Of a stretch of DNA of 48,840 bases, positions 18,231 through 25,441 are shown piece by piece (within the stretch, counting starts at the first letter, position 1; each line of letters opens with the position of its first letter). Position numbers and translations under genes: made by a program. Source of the stretch: Roseateles sp. (GTDB taxonomy: Bacteria; Pseudomonadota; Gammaproteobacteria; Burkholderiales; Burkholderiaceae_C); NCBI GenBank assembly GCA_018780415.1, contig JADMJQ010000210.1:26575-75414 (forward strand). The letters are read 5' to 3'. The notes under the pieces were generated by a model. The model was not told the DNA's origin and made no database searches. It saw only the letters and a program-made list of their open reading frames with translations.

Positions 18231-19124
18231 ATGCCCGAACTTGCCGCCCCCGCCCCAAAAATTGACCCACGCGCCTGGGTCACGCCGGATGATTTGAACG
18301 TCGCCCCGAGCTTGCTGGGCTTGCCCCTGGCCACGCCGCGACAGCGCCTGTTTGCGATGGCGCTGGACCTGGCTTTGCTGGCGCTGGCCAATGACCTGGG
18401 AAATTTTTGGCTGCTGCTGGCGGCTGGTTTGGCGCTGTGGCTGTGGCTGCGGCAGCACCGGCCGGAGGTGTTTGGTCAGTCGCGTTGGTTTGGCCGCAAG
18501 GCCGCGACCGGCCTGCGGCCTTGGGGCTGGTTGTGGGTGGCCGTGTTTGCCATCGGCGGCTTGGCGCAGGCCTGGCATGACGCGGGCGAGCCGCCAGAAG
18601 CGGCGCCCGTCGCGAGCGTGGCCCTTGCTGCCGATGCTGCATCTGCGGCTTCCGTTGCGGCTTCCGTGCCCGCAGTCAGCGAAGGCGAGGAAGCTCATGA
18701 CCTGGCTCAGGCGCGGCGGATTGAGCGGCTGGAGGCGCAGCTGGAGCGGGCCCGGGCGCCGGTCTACTTTGCTGTGCGTGATGAGTTCAACTACTGGGTC
18801 GACAAGATCGGCCTGAGCTATTTTTGGGCGGCGGTCTATTTCACGCTGCTGCCCCTGCTGTGGCCGGGGCAGACGCCGGGCAAGCGCTTGCTCGGACTGC
18901 AGGTGATCGAGCTGACCGCCAAGCGCCTGACGCCCTTGATCCTGTTCAAACGCTTCGGCGGCTATGCGGCCGGCCTGGCCACCGGCGGCACCGGTTTTGT
19001 GCAACTGATCTGGGACAGCAACCGCCAGGCGATTCAGGACAAGACCGCGCACACGGTCGTCATCAATCTGCGCAGCAAGGCCCGGTTGGCCGAGCTCGCG
19101 CCGGGAGCGGGAACGGGCGCATGA
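18231..19124 (+). CDS. RDD-family membrane protein
   Basis: The 297-residue protein has an N-terminal RDD half (RQRLFAMALDLALLALANDLGNF, two helices), a further helix near WGWLWVAVFAIGGLAQA, an Ala/Ser/Val-rich linker with a coiled-coil-like RRIERLEAQLERAR, then a second hydrophobic part with YFWAAVYFTLLPLLWPGQTPGKRLLGLQVIEL, which is the RDD C-terminal signature (TPGKRLLGL). Function of the family is poorly defined, with some members proposed as ion antiporters or membrane-assembly factors. The ATG at 18231 is chosen as the first conserved-looking start. The stop overlaps the MerR start. Confidence 0.88.
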   Translation: MPELAAPAPKIDPRAWVTPDDLNVAPSLLGLPLATPRQRLFAMALDLALLALANDLGNFWLLLAAGLALWLWLRQHRPEVFGQSRWFGRKAATGLRPWGWLWVAVFAIGGLAQAWHDAGEPPEAAPVASVALAADAASAASVAASVPAVSEGEEAHDLAQARRIERLEAQLERARAPVYFAVRDEFNYWVDKIGLSYFWAAVYFTLLPLLWPGQTPGKRLLGLQVIELTAKRLTPLILFKRFGGYAAGLATGGTGFVQLIWDSNRQAIQDKTAHTVVINLRSKARLAELAPGAGTGA

Positions 19125-19537
19125 GCGGGAACGACCTGCGCATCGGCGCCTTGAGTCAGCTGACCGGCGCGTCGCCCAAGGCCTTGCGTCTGTATGAAGA
19201 GCTTGGTCTGTTGCCGACGCCGCGCCGCAGCGGCAGCTACCGCGTTTATGAGCAAGAGCATGTGGACGCGGTCATGCTGATTCGGCAGGCGCAAGGCTTG
19301 GGCTTCAAGCTGCGGGACTTGCAAGCGCTGGCCAGCCAGGCGCCCTTGGTGGAGGCAGTCAGCCTGAAGCTGGCATTGCAAGCGGTAAAGGACAAACGCC
19401 AAGAATTGGCGCAGCAGATCGCCGCCTTGCAGGCCCAGGCGCTGCAGTTGGCGCAGTTCGAGGCTGATTTGGCCGGTGCGCATGAACTCGCTTGTGCATG
19501 CCCGCAACTGCAGGCCAGGCGGTCGTCAAAAAAATAG
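19121..19537 (+). CDS. MerR-family transcriptional regulator
   Basis: The 138-residue protein has an N-terminal MerR helix-turn-helix (RIGALSQLTGASPKALRLYEEL, then GLLPTPRRSGSYRVYEQEHV) and a long dimerisation helix (KLALQAVKDKRQELAQQIAALQAQALQLAQ). The C-terminus contains ELACACPQL, a CxC that might bind a metal or sense redox state, but no family signature can be assigned. The start overlaps the RDD stop as ATGA. A MerR-type promoter lies directly downstream, in front of the oxidoreductase gene, which is the probable target. Confidence 0.92.
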   Translation: MSGNDLRIGALSQLTGASPKALRLYEELGLLPTPRRSGSYRVYEQEHVDAVMLIRQAQGLGFKLRDLQALASQAPLVEAVSLKLALQAVKDKRQELAQQIAALQAQALQLAQFEADLAGAHELACACPQLQARRSSKK

Positions 19538-19540
19538 GGC

Positions 19541-19572
19541 TTGACTCTGCCCCCTGGGGCAGACCGCATGCT
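19541..19572 (+). promoter_or_regulatory. MerR-type promoter with dyad in long spacer
   Basis: A TTGACT -35 (19541-19546) and a CATGCT -10 (19567-19572) are separated by 20 bases, longer than the sigma-70 optimum, as in MerR-controlled promoters. The spacer holds a perfect dyad TCTGCCCC-CT-GGGGCAGA (19546-19563). This is the arrangement used by MerR activators that twist DNA to align the elements. It drives the oxidoreductase gene starting at 19602. Confidence 0.75.
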
Positions 19573-19575
19573 GGC

Positions 19576-19595
19576 GACCGTTCAAACAAACGGTC
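19576..19595. promoter_or_regulatory. Second dyad in oxidoreductase leader
   Basis: GACCGTT (19576-19582) and AACGGTC (19589-19595) are perfect inverted arms separated by six bases, lying between the MerR-type promoter and the start codon. It could be an operator for a second regulator (TetR-like sites often look like this) or an mRNA hairpin next to the ribosome site. No matching regulator is obvious in the window. Confidence 0.4.
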
Positions 19596-19601
19596 CTGTG
19601 T

Positions 19602-20186
19602 ATGCAAGCCAAACGAATACTCGTCATCAACGGCAATCCCAAGCCGGCCAGCCTCTGCCGGGCCTTGGCCGAGCGCTATGCCCAAGCCGCCGAGCAAGCG
19701 GGTCACAGCGTGGAGATCATCCAGCTGGGCGATTTGAAGTTTTTGCTCGGCCTTGAGCAGGGCTATCAGGCCGCGCAGGCGCTGGAACCCGATTTGCTGC
19801 GCTTGCAGCAGGCCGTTCTTGTGGCCGAGCATTTGGTCTGGGCCTACCCGGTCTGGTGGGGCTCGGTGCCGGCGCTGATGAAGGGCGCGCTGGACCGCCT
19901 CTTGTTGCCCGGCTTCGCCTTCAAATATCACCCCGGCAAGACCATTCCGGAGCAGCTCCTGAAGGGCCGATCGGCGCGCCTGCTGGTGTGCATGGACACG
20001 CCGCCTTGGTACTTCAGATGGTTTCAGGGCGCGCCCGCTCACCGCATGATGCGGCACACCGTGCTGGAGTTCTGCGGCATCAAACCGGTGCGCATCAGCG
20101 AGTTCGGGCCGGTTCTGCAAAGCAGCCCGGCGCAGCGCGCGCGTTGGTTAGGCAGGGTTGCCAAGTTGGGCGCTGCGGCGGCTTGA
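19602..20186 (+). CDS. Flavodoxin-fold NAD(P)H oxidoreductase (quinone reductase family)
   Basis: This 194-residue protein belongs to the Flavodoxin_2 group (MdaB, KefF, NQO-like). The FMN/FAD phosphate loop is NGNPKPASLCRAL near residue 10, and the characteristic core is VWAYPVWWGSVPALMKGALDRL with GFAFKY after it. Such enzymes reduce quinones, nitro or azo compounds with two electrons. The N-terminal phosphate loop has Pro-Lys-Pro in place of the usual His-Pro. Placement behind a MerR regulator and promoter suggests induction by an electrophile, oxidant or metal. It converges on the diguanylate cyclase gene. Confidence 0.9.
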   Translation: MQAKRILVINGNPKPASLCRALAERYAQAAEQAGHSVEIIQLGDLKFLLGLEQGYQAAQALEPDLLRLQQAVLVAEHLVWAYPVWWGSVPALMKGALDRLLLPGFAFKYHPGKTIPEQLLKGRSARLLVCMDTPPWYFRWFQGAPAHRMMRHTVLEFCGIKPVRISEFGPVLQSSPAQRARWLGRVAKLGAAAA

Positions 20187-20205
20187 TCGCTCTGCAGTGA
20201 GGGGT

Positions 20206-21855
20206 TCAGGTCAGATCGCCCATGCCGCTGATCTGAAAGCGGTTTTTGCCGTCTTGCTTGGCGCGGTACATCGCCTGGTCGGCCTGCTGCAGCAGCTGGC
20301 TCGCATCCAGCTCGAGGGCCTGGGGGTAGTAGGCGACCCCTAAGCTGGCCGAAATTTGCAGGCGCGCGCCGGCGTAGGCTACCGGCTCGGCGGCGGCGCT
20401 CAAGATGCGCTCCAGCAGCGGCTTGCAGTCGTTCGGTGTGTGCAGGTCCACCAGCAAGACGATGAACTCGTCGCCGCCCAGGCGGGCCAGCGTGTCGCCC
20501 TCGCGCAGCGTCTGCTTGATATTGTGGGCAATGCCGACCAGCAGGGCGTCGCCGCCGGCATGGCCGTGGCGGTCATTGATGGTCTTGAAGCCGTCCAGAT
20601 CCAGATAGACCAAGGCCAGCATGTCCTTGCGCCGTTTGCACTGCGACATGCCGTGCTGCAAGCGGTCATGCAGCAAGAGGCGGTTGGGCAGGCCGGTCAA
20701 AGCGTCGTGATAGGCAATGCTTTCCAGCTGCGATTCATGCTCTTTGAGGCTGGTGATGTCGGAGAACAGCGACAGGTATTGCTGGACTTGGCCCTGTGCA
20801 TCGCGCACCGCGCTGATGGTCTGCATCTCGGCATAGATTTCACCGGATTTGCGGCGGTTCCAGATTTCCCCGGTCCAGGCGCCTTGTTCCAGCAAGGCGC
20901 GCCAGAACTCGGCGTAAAAGGCCCGGTCATGGCGGCCCGAGCTGAGCAGGCGCGGGTTGCGTCCCAAGACCTCGTCGCGGCCGTAGCCGGTGATCTGTGT
21001 GAAGGTCTCGTTGACATCAAGAATGGCGCCCTGCGGGTCGGTGATCATGATGCCTTCGCGGGCATGGGTGAACACGCTGGCGGCCAGCTGAAGCTGCGCT
21101 TCGGCCTGTTTGCGCACCGCCACCTCGCGCCTGAGCTCGCTGACCAGATCAACCGCCATCGCGTCGAAATGAGCCGACAAGTCACCGAACTCGTCCGCCG
21201 TGCGGATGGCACTGCGCTGCGTCATATCGCCCTGCGAAATGGCGCTGACGGTGCGGCCAAGATGCTTCAGCGGCCTGAGTACCCGGCGGTAGAGCAGCCA
21301 GGCCAGCCCGGCCAACATCAGCAGGGTCAGCACCGGAATGGCAATCGCCAGCCGGCGCGTGCTTTGTTCAAGCTGGCGGCGGCCGCGGTCGGCCTCCTCG
21401 CCGCGCCGCTGCACCGACTCGGTCAGGACCTGGGAGTTCAGCAGCAACTGGTTCAGCAGCAAGGTGCGCCGGTGGCGCTGCAGGTCTTGCTCGGCGGTAT
21501 CTGCCGGGCCGCCTGCTGGCGCCTCATGGGCTTCCAGCAGCTGCGCGAACAGCTCGTTCAGCAGAGCGACGCTGTTGAGAGACTCGACCGCAGTCAACGG
21601 GTCGCTTTGCAGCCCCGTGACAATCTGGGCGTGCAGGGTGCGCCATTGCTGTGCCGTTCGGGCTTCACCGTGCAGCGCATATTCATGCGCCAGCACCAGC
21701 AGCTTTGACACCTGTTGCGAGCTGCGCCGAGCTTGGCTCTCCGCGCGCGCCAGTTGGGCACTCTCGGTGGCCAGGCGGCTGATGCCCGCGCCCAGGCCCA
21801 GCGTCAGCAGCAGCGCGCCGGACATGAAGGAGATCAACAGGCCGCGGATGCGCAT
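20206..21855 (-). CDS. Membrane-bound HAMP-PAS-GGDEF diguanylate cyclase
   Basis: The 549-residue protein has TM1 at about 5-27, a helical periplasmic domain (28-168), TM2 at about 169-190, HAMP (190-243), a PAS domain (255-370, VFTHAREGIMITD to SLFSDITSLKE) and a GGDEF domain from about 380. The active site GGDEF is intact at residues 460-464, and an RxxD inhibitory site is present (R451-D454), so it should synthesise c-di-GMP with product inhibition. There is no EAL domain. It starts four bases after the stop of a periplasmic binding protein gene, which suggests that the binding protein feeds the sensor domain. Confidence 0.95.
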   Translation of the reverse strand: MRIRGLLISFMSGALLLTLGLGAGISRLATESAQLARAESQARRSSQQVSKLLVLAHEYALHGEARTAQQWRTLHAQIVTGLQSDPLTAVESLNSVALLNELFAQLLEAHEAPAGGPADTAEQDLQRHRRTLLLNQLLLNSQVLTESVQRRGEEADRGRRQLEQSTRRLAIAIPVLTLLMLAGLAWLLYRRVLRPLKHLGRTVSAISQGDMTQRSAIRTADEFGDLSAHFDAMAVDLVSELRREVAVRKQAEAQLQLAASVFTHAREGIMITDPQGAILDVNETFTQITGYGRDEVLGRNPRLLSSGRHDRAFYAEFWRALLEQGAWTGEIWNRRKSGEIYAEMQTISAVRDAQGQVQQYLSLFSDITSLKEHESQLESIAYHDALTGLPNRLLLHDRLQHGMSQCKRRKDMLALVYLDLDGFKTINDRHGHAGGDALLVGIAHNIKQTLREGDTLARLGGDEFIVLLVDLHTPNDCKPLLERILSAAAEPVAYAGARLQISASLGVAYYPQALELDASQLLQQADQAMYRAKQDGKNRFQISGMGDLT

Positions 21856-21859
21856 GGGG

Positions 21860-22879
21860 CTATTCGATCAAGCCCACGCCGCTGGGCAGGGCTTTGCGCA
21901 GCGGTTTGGCATAGATCAGGTCCAGATAGTTGGGCGCGCTCGTGCCCTTGACATAGTCCTTGGCATGCCCGCCTTGGCGAGCCCAGCGCGACTCGGCCTC
22001 CAGGCTGGACAGCAGCCATTGGTCGAGGCTGATCCGGTAGTGGGTGTCGTTCCAGATCCAATCGACAAAGGCCTGGTCCAGCTTGAGGCGCTCGCGCAGC
22101 AGCTTTTGGGCCATGGCGGGCTGGGCGGCGATGAAGCGCGCCGCCCGATCCAGGGCGCGCAGGACTTTCTCGAGCTCGTCGTCACGCGCACCCAACAAGG
22201 ACTTGGCGGCGATCAAATTGAAGCTCAGCCGGTAGCTGCCGGTCGTCGGCAGAATGCTGCTGCCGGGCACCGCTTGCAAGAGCTTGAAGGGCAGCGGCTC
22301 CCAGATCGCGACCGCGTCGACCTCGCCGGTCTTCAGCAGATCGGCCATCGCCTCGGGCTGCAGATGGATGATCTGCACGGCCTTGGGGTCGACACCGCTG
22401 GCCAACAAGCTGGTGTCCAGCATGTAATGGCTGCTTGTACCCATGACGGTGCCGATGCGCCGGCCTTTGAGGTCCTTGACCTGCGTGATCTTGGTGTTAG
22501 GGCCCAACACCAGCTTGCTGTCATTGCTGCTGCTGACGAAGCTGGCCAGCAGCGCAAACTGGGGTGGGCCGAAGCTATTGAACATCACCACTGCCTCGGA
22601 GACGGTGGCCAGGTCGGCCTTGCCTTCTTGGAGCAGCTGCAGCGCACGGTGGCCGCCGACAACTTCCTGCAGTTGCAGCCGCAGACCTTCGTCGGCAAAG
22701 AAGCCCTGGCGGTCGGCCACAAAAATCGGCAGCGACAACGGTGTCATCGATAGCGCCAGGCGCAAGGGCTCGGCGGCGCTGAGCGGCTTCAGGCACAGCG
22801 CCAGCAACAGGCCGCAAAACCAGTTAGCGCCTGGCACCATCGCAGGGCGCGGATCGTTGCCGGCTTCGATGCTCGTCAT
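21860..22879 (-). CDS. NMT1/THI5-like periplasmic solute-binding protein
   Basis: The 339-residue protein has an N-terminal hydrophobic signal (WFCGLLLALCLKPLSA) and a SsuA/ThiY-type fold: LRLALSMTPLSLPIFVADRQGFF, GKADLATVSEAVVM, DLKGRRIGTVMGTSSHYML and DAVAIWEPLPFKL. Relatives bind sulfonates, taurine, thiamine precursors or nitrate; the ligand is undefined here. No ABC permease or ATPase is nearby. The start at 22879 is supported by AGGGCGGAG just upstream, although the spacing is short; an internal ATG at 22840 is possible. It lies directly upstream of the diguanylate cyclase and downstream of the TAXI-like gene. Confidence 0.9.
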   Translation of the reverse strand: MTSIEAGNDPRPAMVPGANWFCGLLLALCLKPLSAAEPLRLALSMTPLSLPIFVADRQGFFADEGLRLQLQEVVGGHRALQLLQEGKADLATVSEAVVMFNSFGPPQFALLASFVSSSNDSKLVLGPNTKITQVKDLKGRRIGTVMGTSSHYMLDTSLLASGVDPKAVQIIHLQPEAMADLLKTGEVDAVAIWEPLPFKLLQAVPGSSILPTTGSYRLSFNLIAAKSLLGARDDELEKVLRALDRAARFIAAQPAMAQKLLRERLKLDQAFVDWIWNDTHYRISLDQWLLSSLEAESRWARQGGHAKDYVKGTSAPNYLDLIYAKPLRKALPSGVGLIE

Positions 22880-22943
22880 AACTCCGCCCTAGGTTGCCCG
22901 TTGGCCTATTCTTGCATGGCCAACATGACCGCACTGCCGGCAC

Positions 22944-24329
22944 CTAGGGGGCAGGTGTTGCCAGCTTGCTGCGCACCAAGTCCACATGCTGGCGCAGGGT
23001 GTAGACCCGGTCACTGAAGTCAAGCGGAAAACGGGTGGATTGAATGTCCTGCTCGATGCGGCTCAGGCGCTCATGGGCCTGGCGGCACTCGGGTGGGCTC
23101 AAGGCGCGGGTCATCAGCTCTTGTTCCAGGAATTTCAGCTCACCGTAGTACCGGTACAGGCGCCGACTTTGGCGCCACACCCGCAGCCAGGGCAGCAGGC
23201 GAACCATGGGCAGCATCAGGGCCAGCAGTGGCAAGATCAGCAAGGCCATGCGCTGCACCAAATTCGCCAGCCAGAAGGGCAGGTAGGTTTGCAGAAAAGG
23301 CCGCCCGTTCTTGAAGTAACGGGCCGATTCCTCGGCCAGGGGAAAGTCGGTGCCTTGGGTGCTGGGGAATTCACCCGGCCGCGCCAGCAAGCTGGGTGCG
23401 CGGTGGACCTGGCGGGCCGCATCCAGCAGCAAATACGCCAGCGCCGGATGCAGGTCCTCTTGCACGACCAGATTGGTGGTGGTGGACAGCAGGTTGATGT
23501 CTTCGGCCGGGCGGTCCAGCAGGGGGCTGACCGAGCCGCGCTTCAGCACCACGGTTTGAAAGTAGGGCAGGCGTCGCGCCAGACCCTCGGCCTGGACCAG
23601 CGAGGCCAGGCGCAGGCCATCGGCGGCCAGCAGCCTTTGCACCGCCGGCGCCTGCACCGAGGCCACCAGGATGAAGGCGTCGATCTCTTGCTTGACCAGC
23701 ATCTCGGCGGCGGCCAGGCCGCCCACCGTCAGCAGCTCGGTGCCGCCCAGCGGCTGCCGCTGCGGCCCCAGCAGACCGTAGTTGCCCAGCAATTCCAGTG
23801 CGATGGCTTGATTGCCACTGCCGGCCACGCCCACGGCCACACGGCGCCCGCGCAGGGCACCCAGGCCGGCGGAGAGCTTCAGTTCGCGCGAAAAAATCCA
23901 GACCGGCTCATGCCCAATGGTGGCCAGCGAGCGCAGCGGCGTGGCCTGAGCCAGGTCGTCGTCCGCAGCCTCGAAATTGGCAATCCGGGTATGGGCGGCC
24001 GTGGCCATTGGCCCCAAGCCCCCTTGCACAAAGCCGACATCGGCCGCGCCGGCCTCCAGGCGCGCCAGGTTTTCCACCGAGCCGGTCGAGCTGCGCAGCG
24101 TCAGTGCAACGCCATGCAGCTTCAACAGGGCCTGGTACTTGAGGCCGAACTGGTGATAGGCGCCGTCTTCGCTGCCCGTCGTCATCACCAGGATTCTCGG
24201 CGGTGCGGGGCTCATTGTTGTTGCCAACAGCCAGACGGCGCTGCAGACGGCGATCAGGGCGAGGCCGACGCCGGTCCAGAAAAGCAGACTGCTGTTTGCG
24301 GCTCTGCGCGGCATGGTTGGGCTGGCCAT
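22944..24329 (-). CDS. Membrane-anchored TAXI-family solute-binding protein
   Basis: The 461-residue protein has one N-terminal membrane helix (about 12-38) instead of a cleavable signal, then a TAXI-type binding domain (about 45-340, ILVMTTGSEDGAYHQFG, STGSVENLARLEAGAADVGF and VAVGVAGSGNQAIALELLG). A C-terminal membrane segment (WLANLVQRMALLILPLLALML) is followed by a basic, helical tail with RLYRYYGELKFLEQELMTR. TAXI proteins normally serve TRAP transporters, yet no TRAP permease is present. The cytoplasmic tail suggests a signalling or scaffold role. The ATG at 24329 is preferred over an upstream frame that runs into the channel gene. Confidence 0.85.
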   Translation of the reverse strand: MASPTMPRRAANSSLLFWTGVGLALIAVCSAVWLLATTMSPAPPRILVMTTGSEDGAYHQFGLKYQALLKLHGVALTLRSSTGSVENLARLEAGAADVGFVQGGLGPMATAAHTRIANFEAADDDLAQATPLRSLATIGHEPVWIFSRELKLSAGLGALRGRRVAVGVAGSGNQAIALELLGNYGLLGPQRQPLGGTELLTVGGLAAAEMLVKQEIDAFILVASVQAPAVQRLLAADGLRLASLVQAEGLARRLPYFQTVVLKRGSVSPLLDRPAEDINLLSTTTNLVVQEDLHPALAYLLLDAARQVHRAPSLLARPGEFPSTQGTDFPLAEESARYFKNGRPFLQTYLPFWLANLVQRMALLILPLLALMLPMVRLLPWLRVWRQSRRLYRYYGELKFLEQELMTRALSPPECRQAHERLSRIEQDIQSTRFPLDFSDRVYTLRQHVDLVRSKLATPAP

Positions 24330-24351
24330 CTTGAAGCCTGGATCGTCGTCA

Positions 24352-25260
24352 TCAGTCACGTTGATACTCGGGCAGCGGCGCGCCGCAGTGGCGGCAGAAA
24401 TGTGAGTCGGCCTGCAGGCCTTCGCGCAGGCAGGCGTGGCAGCTGCGGGTGGTCGGCGACGCCGTCTCACCGATGCGCTGGGCCGCCATTTCGGCCGTCA
24501 TGATGCCGGTCGGCACGGCCAGCACCCCCCAACCGAGCAGCATCATGAGCGAGGCAATCGCGCGGCCCAGATCGGTCTTGGGTGTGATGTCACCAAAGCC
24601 CACCGTCGTTACCGTGGAGATCGCCCAGTACACGCTGACCGGGATGCTGGTGAAGCCGTTTTCCGGTCCTTCGACCACATACATCACCGTGCCCATGATC
24701 AGCACAATCATCAACACCGCCGACAAGAACACCAAGATCTTGCTGGCGCTGGCGCGCAGCGCCCGCCCCAGGCTGAGATAGGCCGCGACATAGTTGTTGA
24801 GCTTCAGGATCCGGAACACCCGCAGCAAGCGCAACACCCGTACATCGACCAGCGCGTACAGATCGGGGAAGAAGAAGGCCAGATAGATCGGCAACACGGC
24901 GAGCAGATCGACGATGCCAAAAAAACTGGTGGCATAGGCCAAGGGCCGGCGCACGCAGATCAAGCGCAGCAGGTACTCCGCCGTGAAGAGGGCGGTGAAC
25001 GCGTATTCCGCCCAGCTCAACCAGGTCTTGTGCGCCTCTCTGAAGCTGGCCACGCTCTCCAGCATCACCAAGGCCAGGCTGAGCAGCACGGCCACGATCA
25101 AAGCCAGATCGAAGCGTCGCCCGGCCCGGGTGTCGGCCTCAAAGATGATGGTGTAGGCCCGCAGGCGCCAGCCTTGTAGCGGTCGGCCGAAGGCGGCGGT
25201 GGCCGCCGCCGGCCTGCCTGGTTTGTTTGCTGCCGTTGCTTGGCGCGTCGGATTGCTCAT
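24352..25260 (-). CDS. Six-TM voltage-gated-like potassium channel with C-terminal zinc ribbon
   Basis: The 302-residue ion-transport protein has helices S1-S6. S4 carries regularly spaced Arg (RVLRLLRVFRILKL, residues 141-154). The pore has filter TVGFGD (219-224) in a TVTTVGFGDITP context, which indicates K+ selectivity. After S6 the cytosolic tail has two CxxC pairs (C274/C277 and C289/C292, with a His between), a zinc-ribbon-like module of about 25 residues. The ATG at 25260 is chosen over an upstream frame. It opens a leftward gene group: TAXI protein after 22 bases, binding protein, cyclase. Confidence 0.92.
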   Translation of the reverse strand: MSNPTRQATAANKPGRPAAATAAFGRPLQGWRLRAYTIIFEADTRAGRRFDLALIVAVLLSLALVMLESVASFREAHKTWLSWAEYAFTALFTAEYLLRLICVRRPLAYATSFFGIVDLLAVLPIYLAFFFPDLYALVDVRVLRLLRVFRILKLNNYVAAYLSLGRALRASASKILVFLSAVLMIVLIMGTVMYVVEGPENGFTSIPVSVYWAISTVTTVGFGDITPKTDLGRAIASLMMLLGWGVLAVPTGIMTAEMAAQRIGETASPTTRSCHACLREGLQADSHFCRHCGAPLPEYQRD

Positions 25261-25441
25261 GGGGGTGAAGCGTAACCGAGCGCACACCGGGTCAGACGCA
25301 AGTCGTGGCAGCGCTGCGCTTGTTGGGATGGACGGCGGTTTTACGGCGATCAAGTTCGTGGCGCCGGCGCAGCACCCGCAGTAGGATCAAGTAGAGCCGT
25401 CGCCGCAATTCCGCACCGCGTCGCTCGAGCAAGGAGCCGCC

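Noticed and set aside
18824-19120. Upstream extension of the MerR regulator
   Set aside because: It is a shifted frame of the RDD gene; the HTH starts right after the ATG at 19121, which overlaps the RDD stop.
22986-24503. 505-codon plus-strand frame opposite the TAXI gene
   Set aside because: Low-complexity Gln/Arg-rich translation without motifs, antisense to a conserved binding protein.
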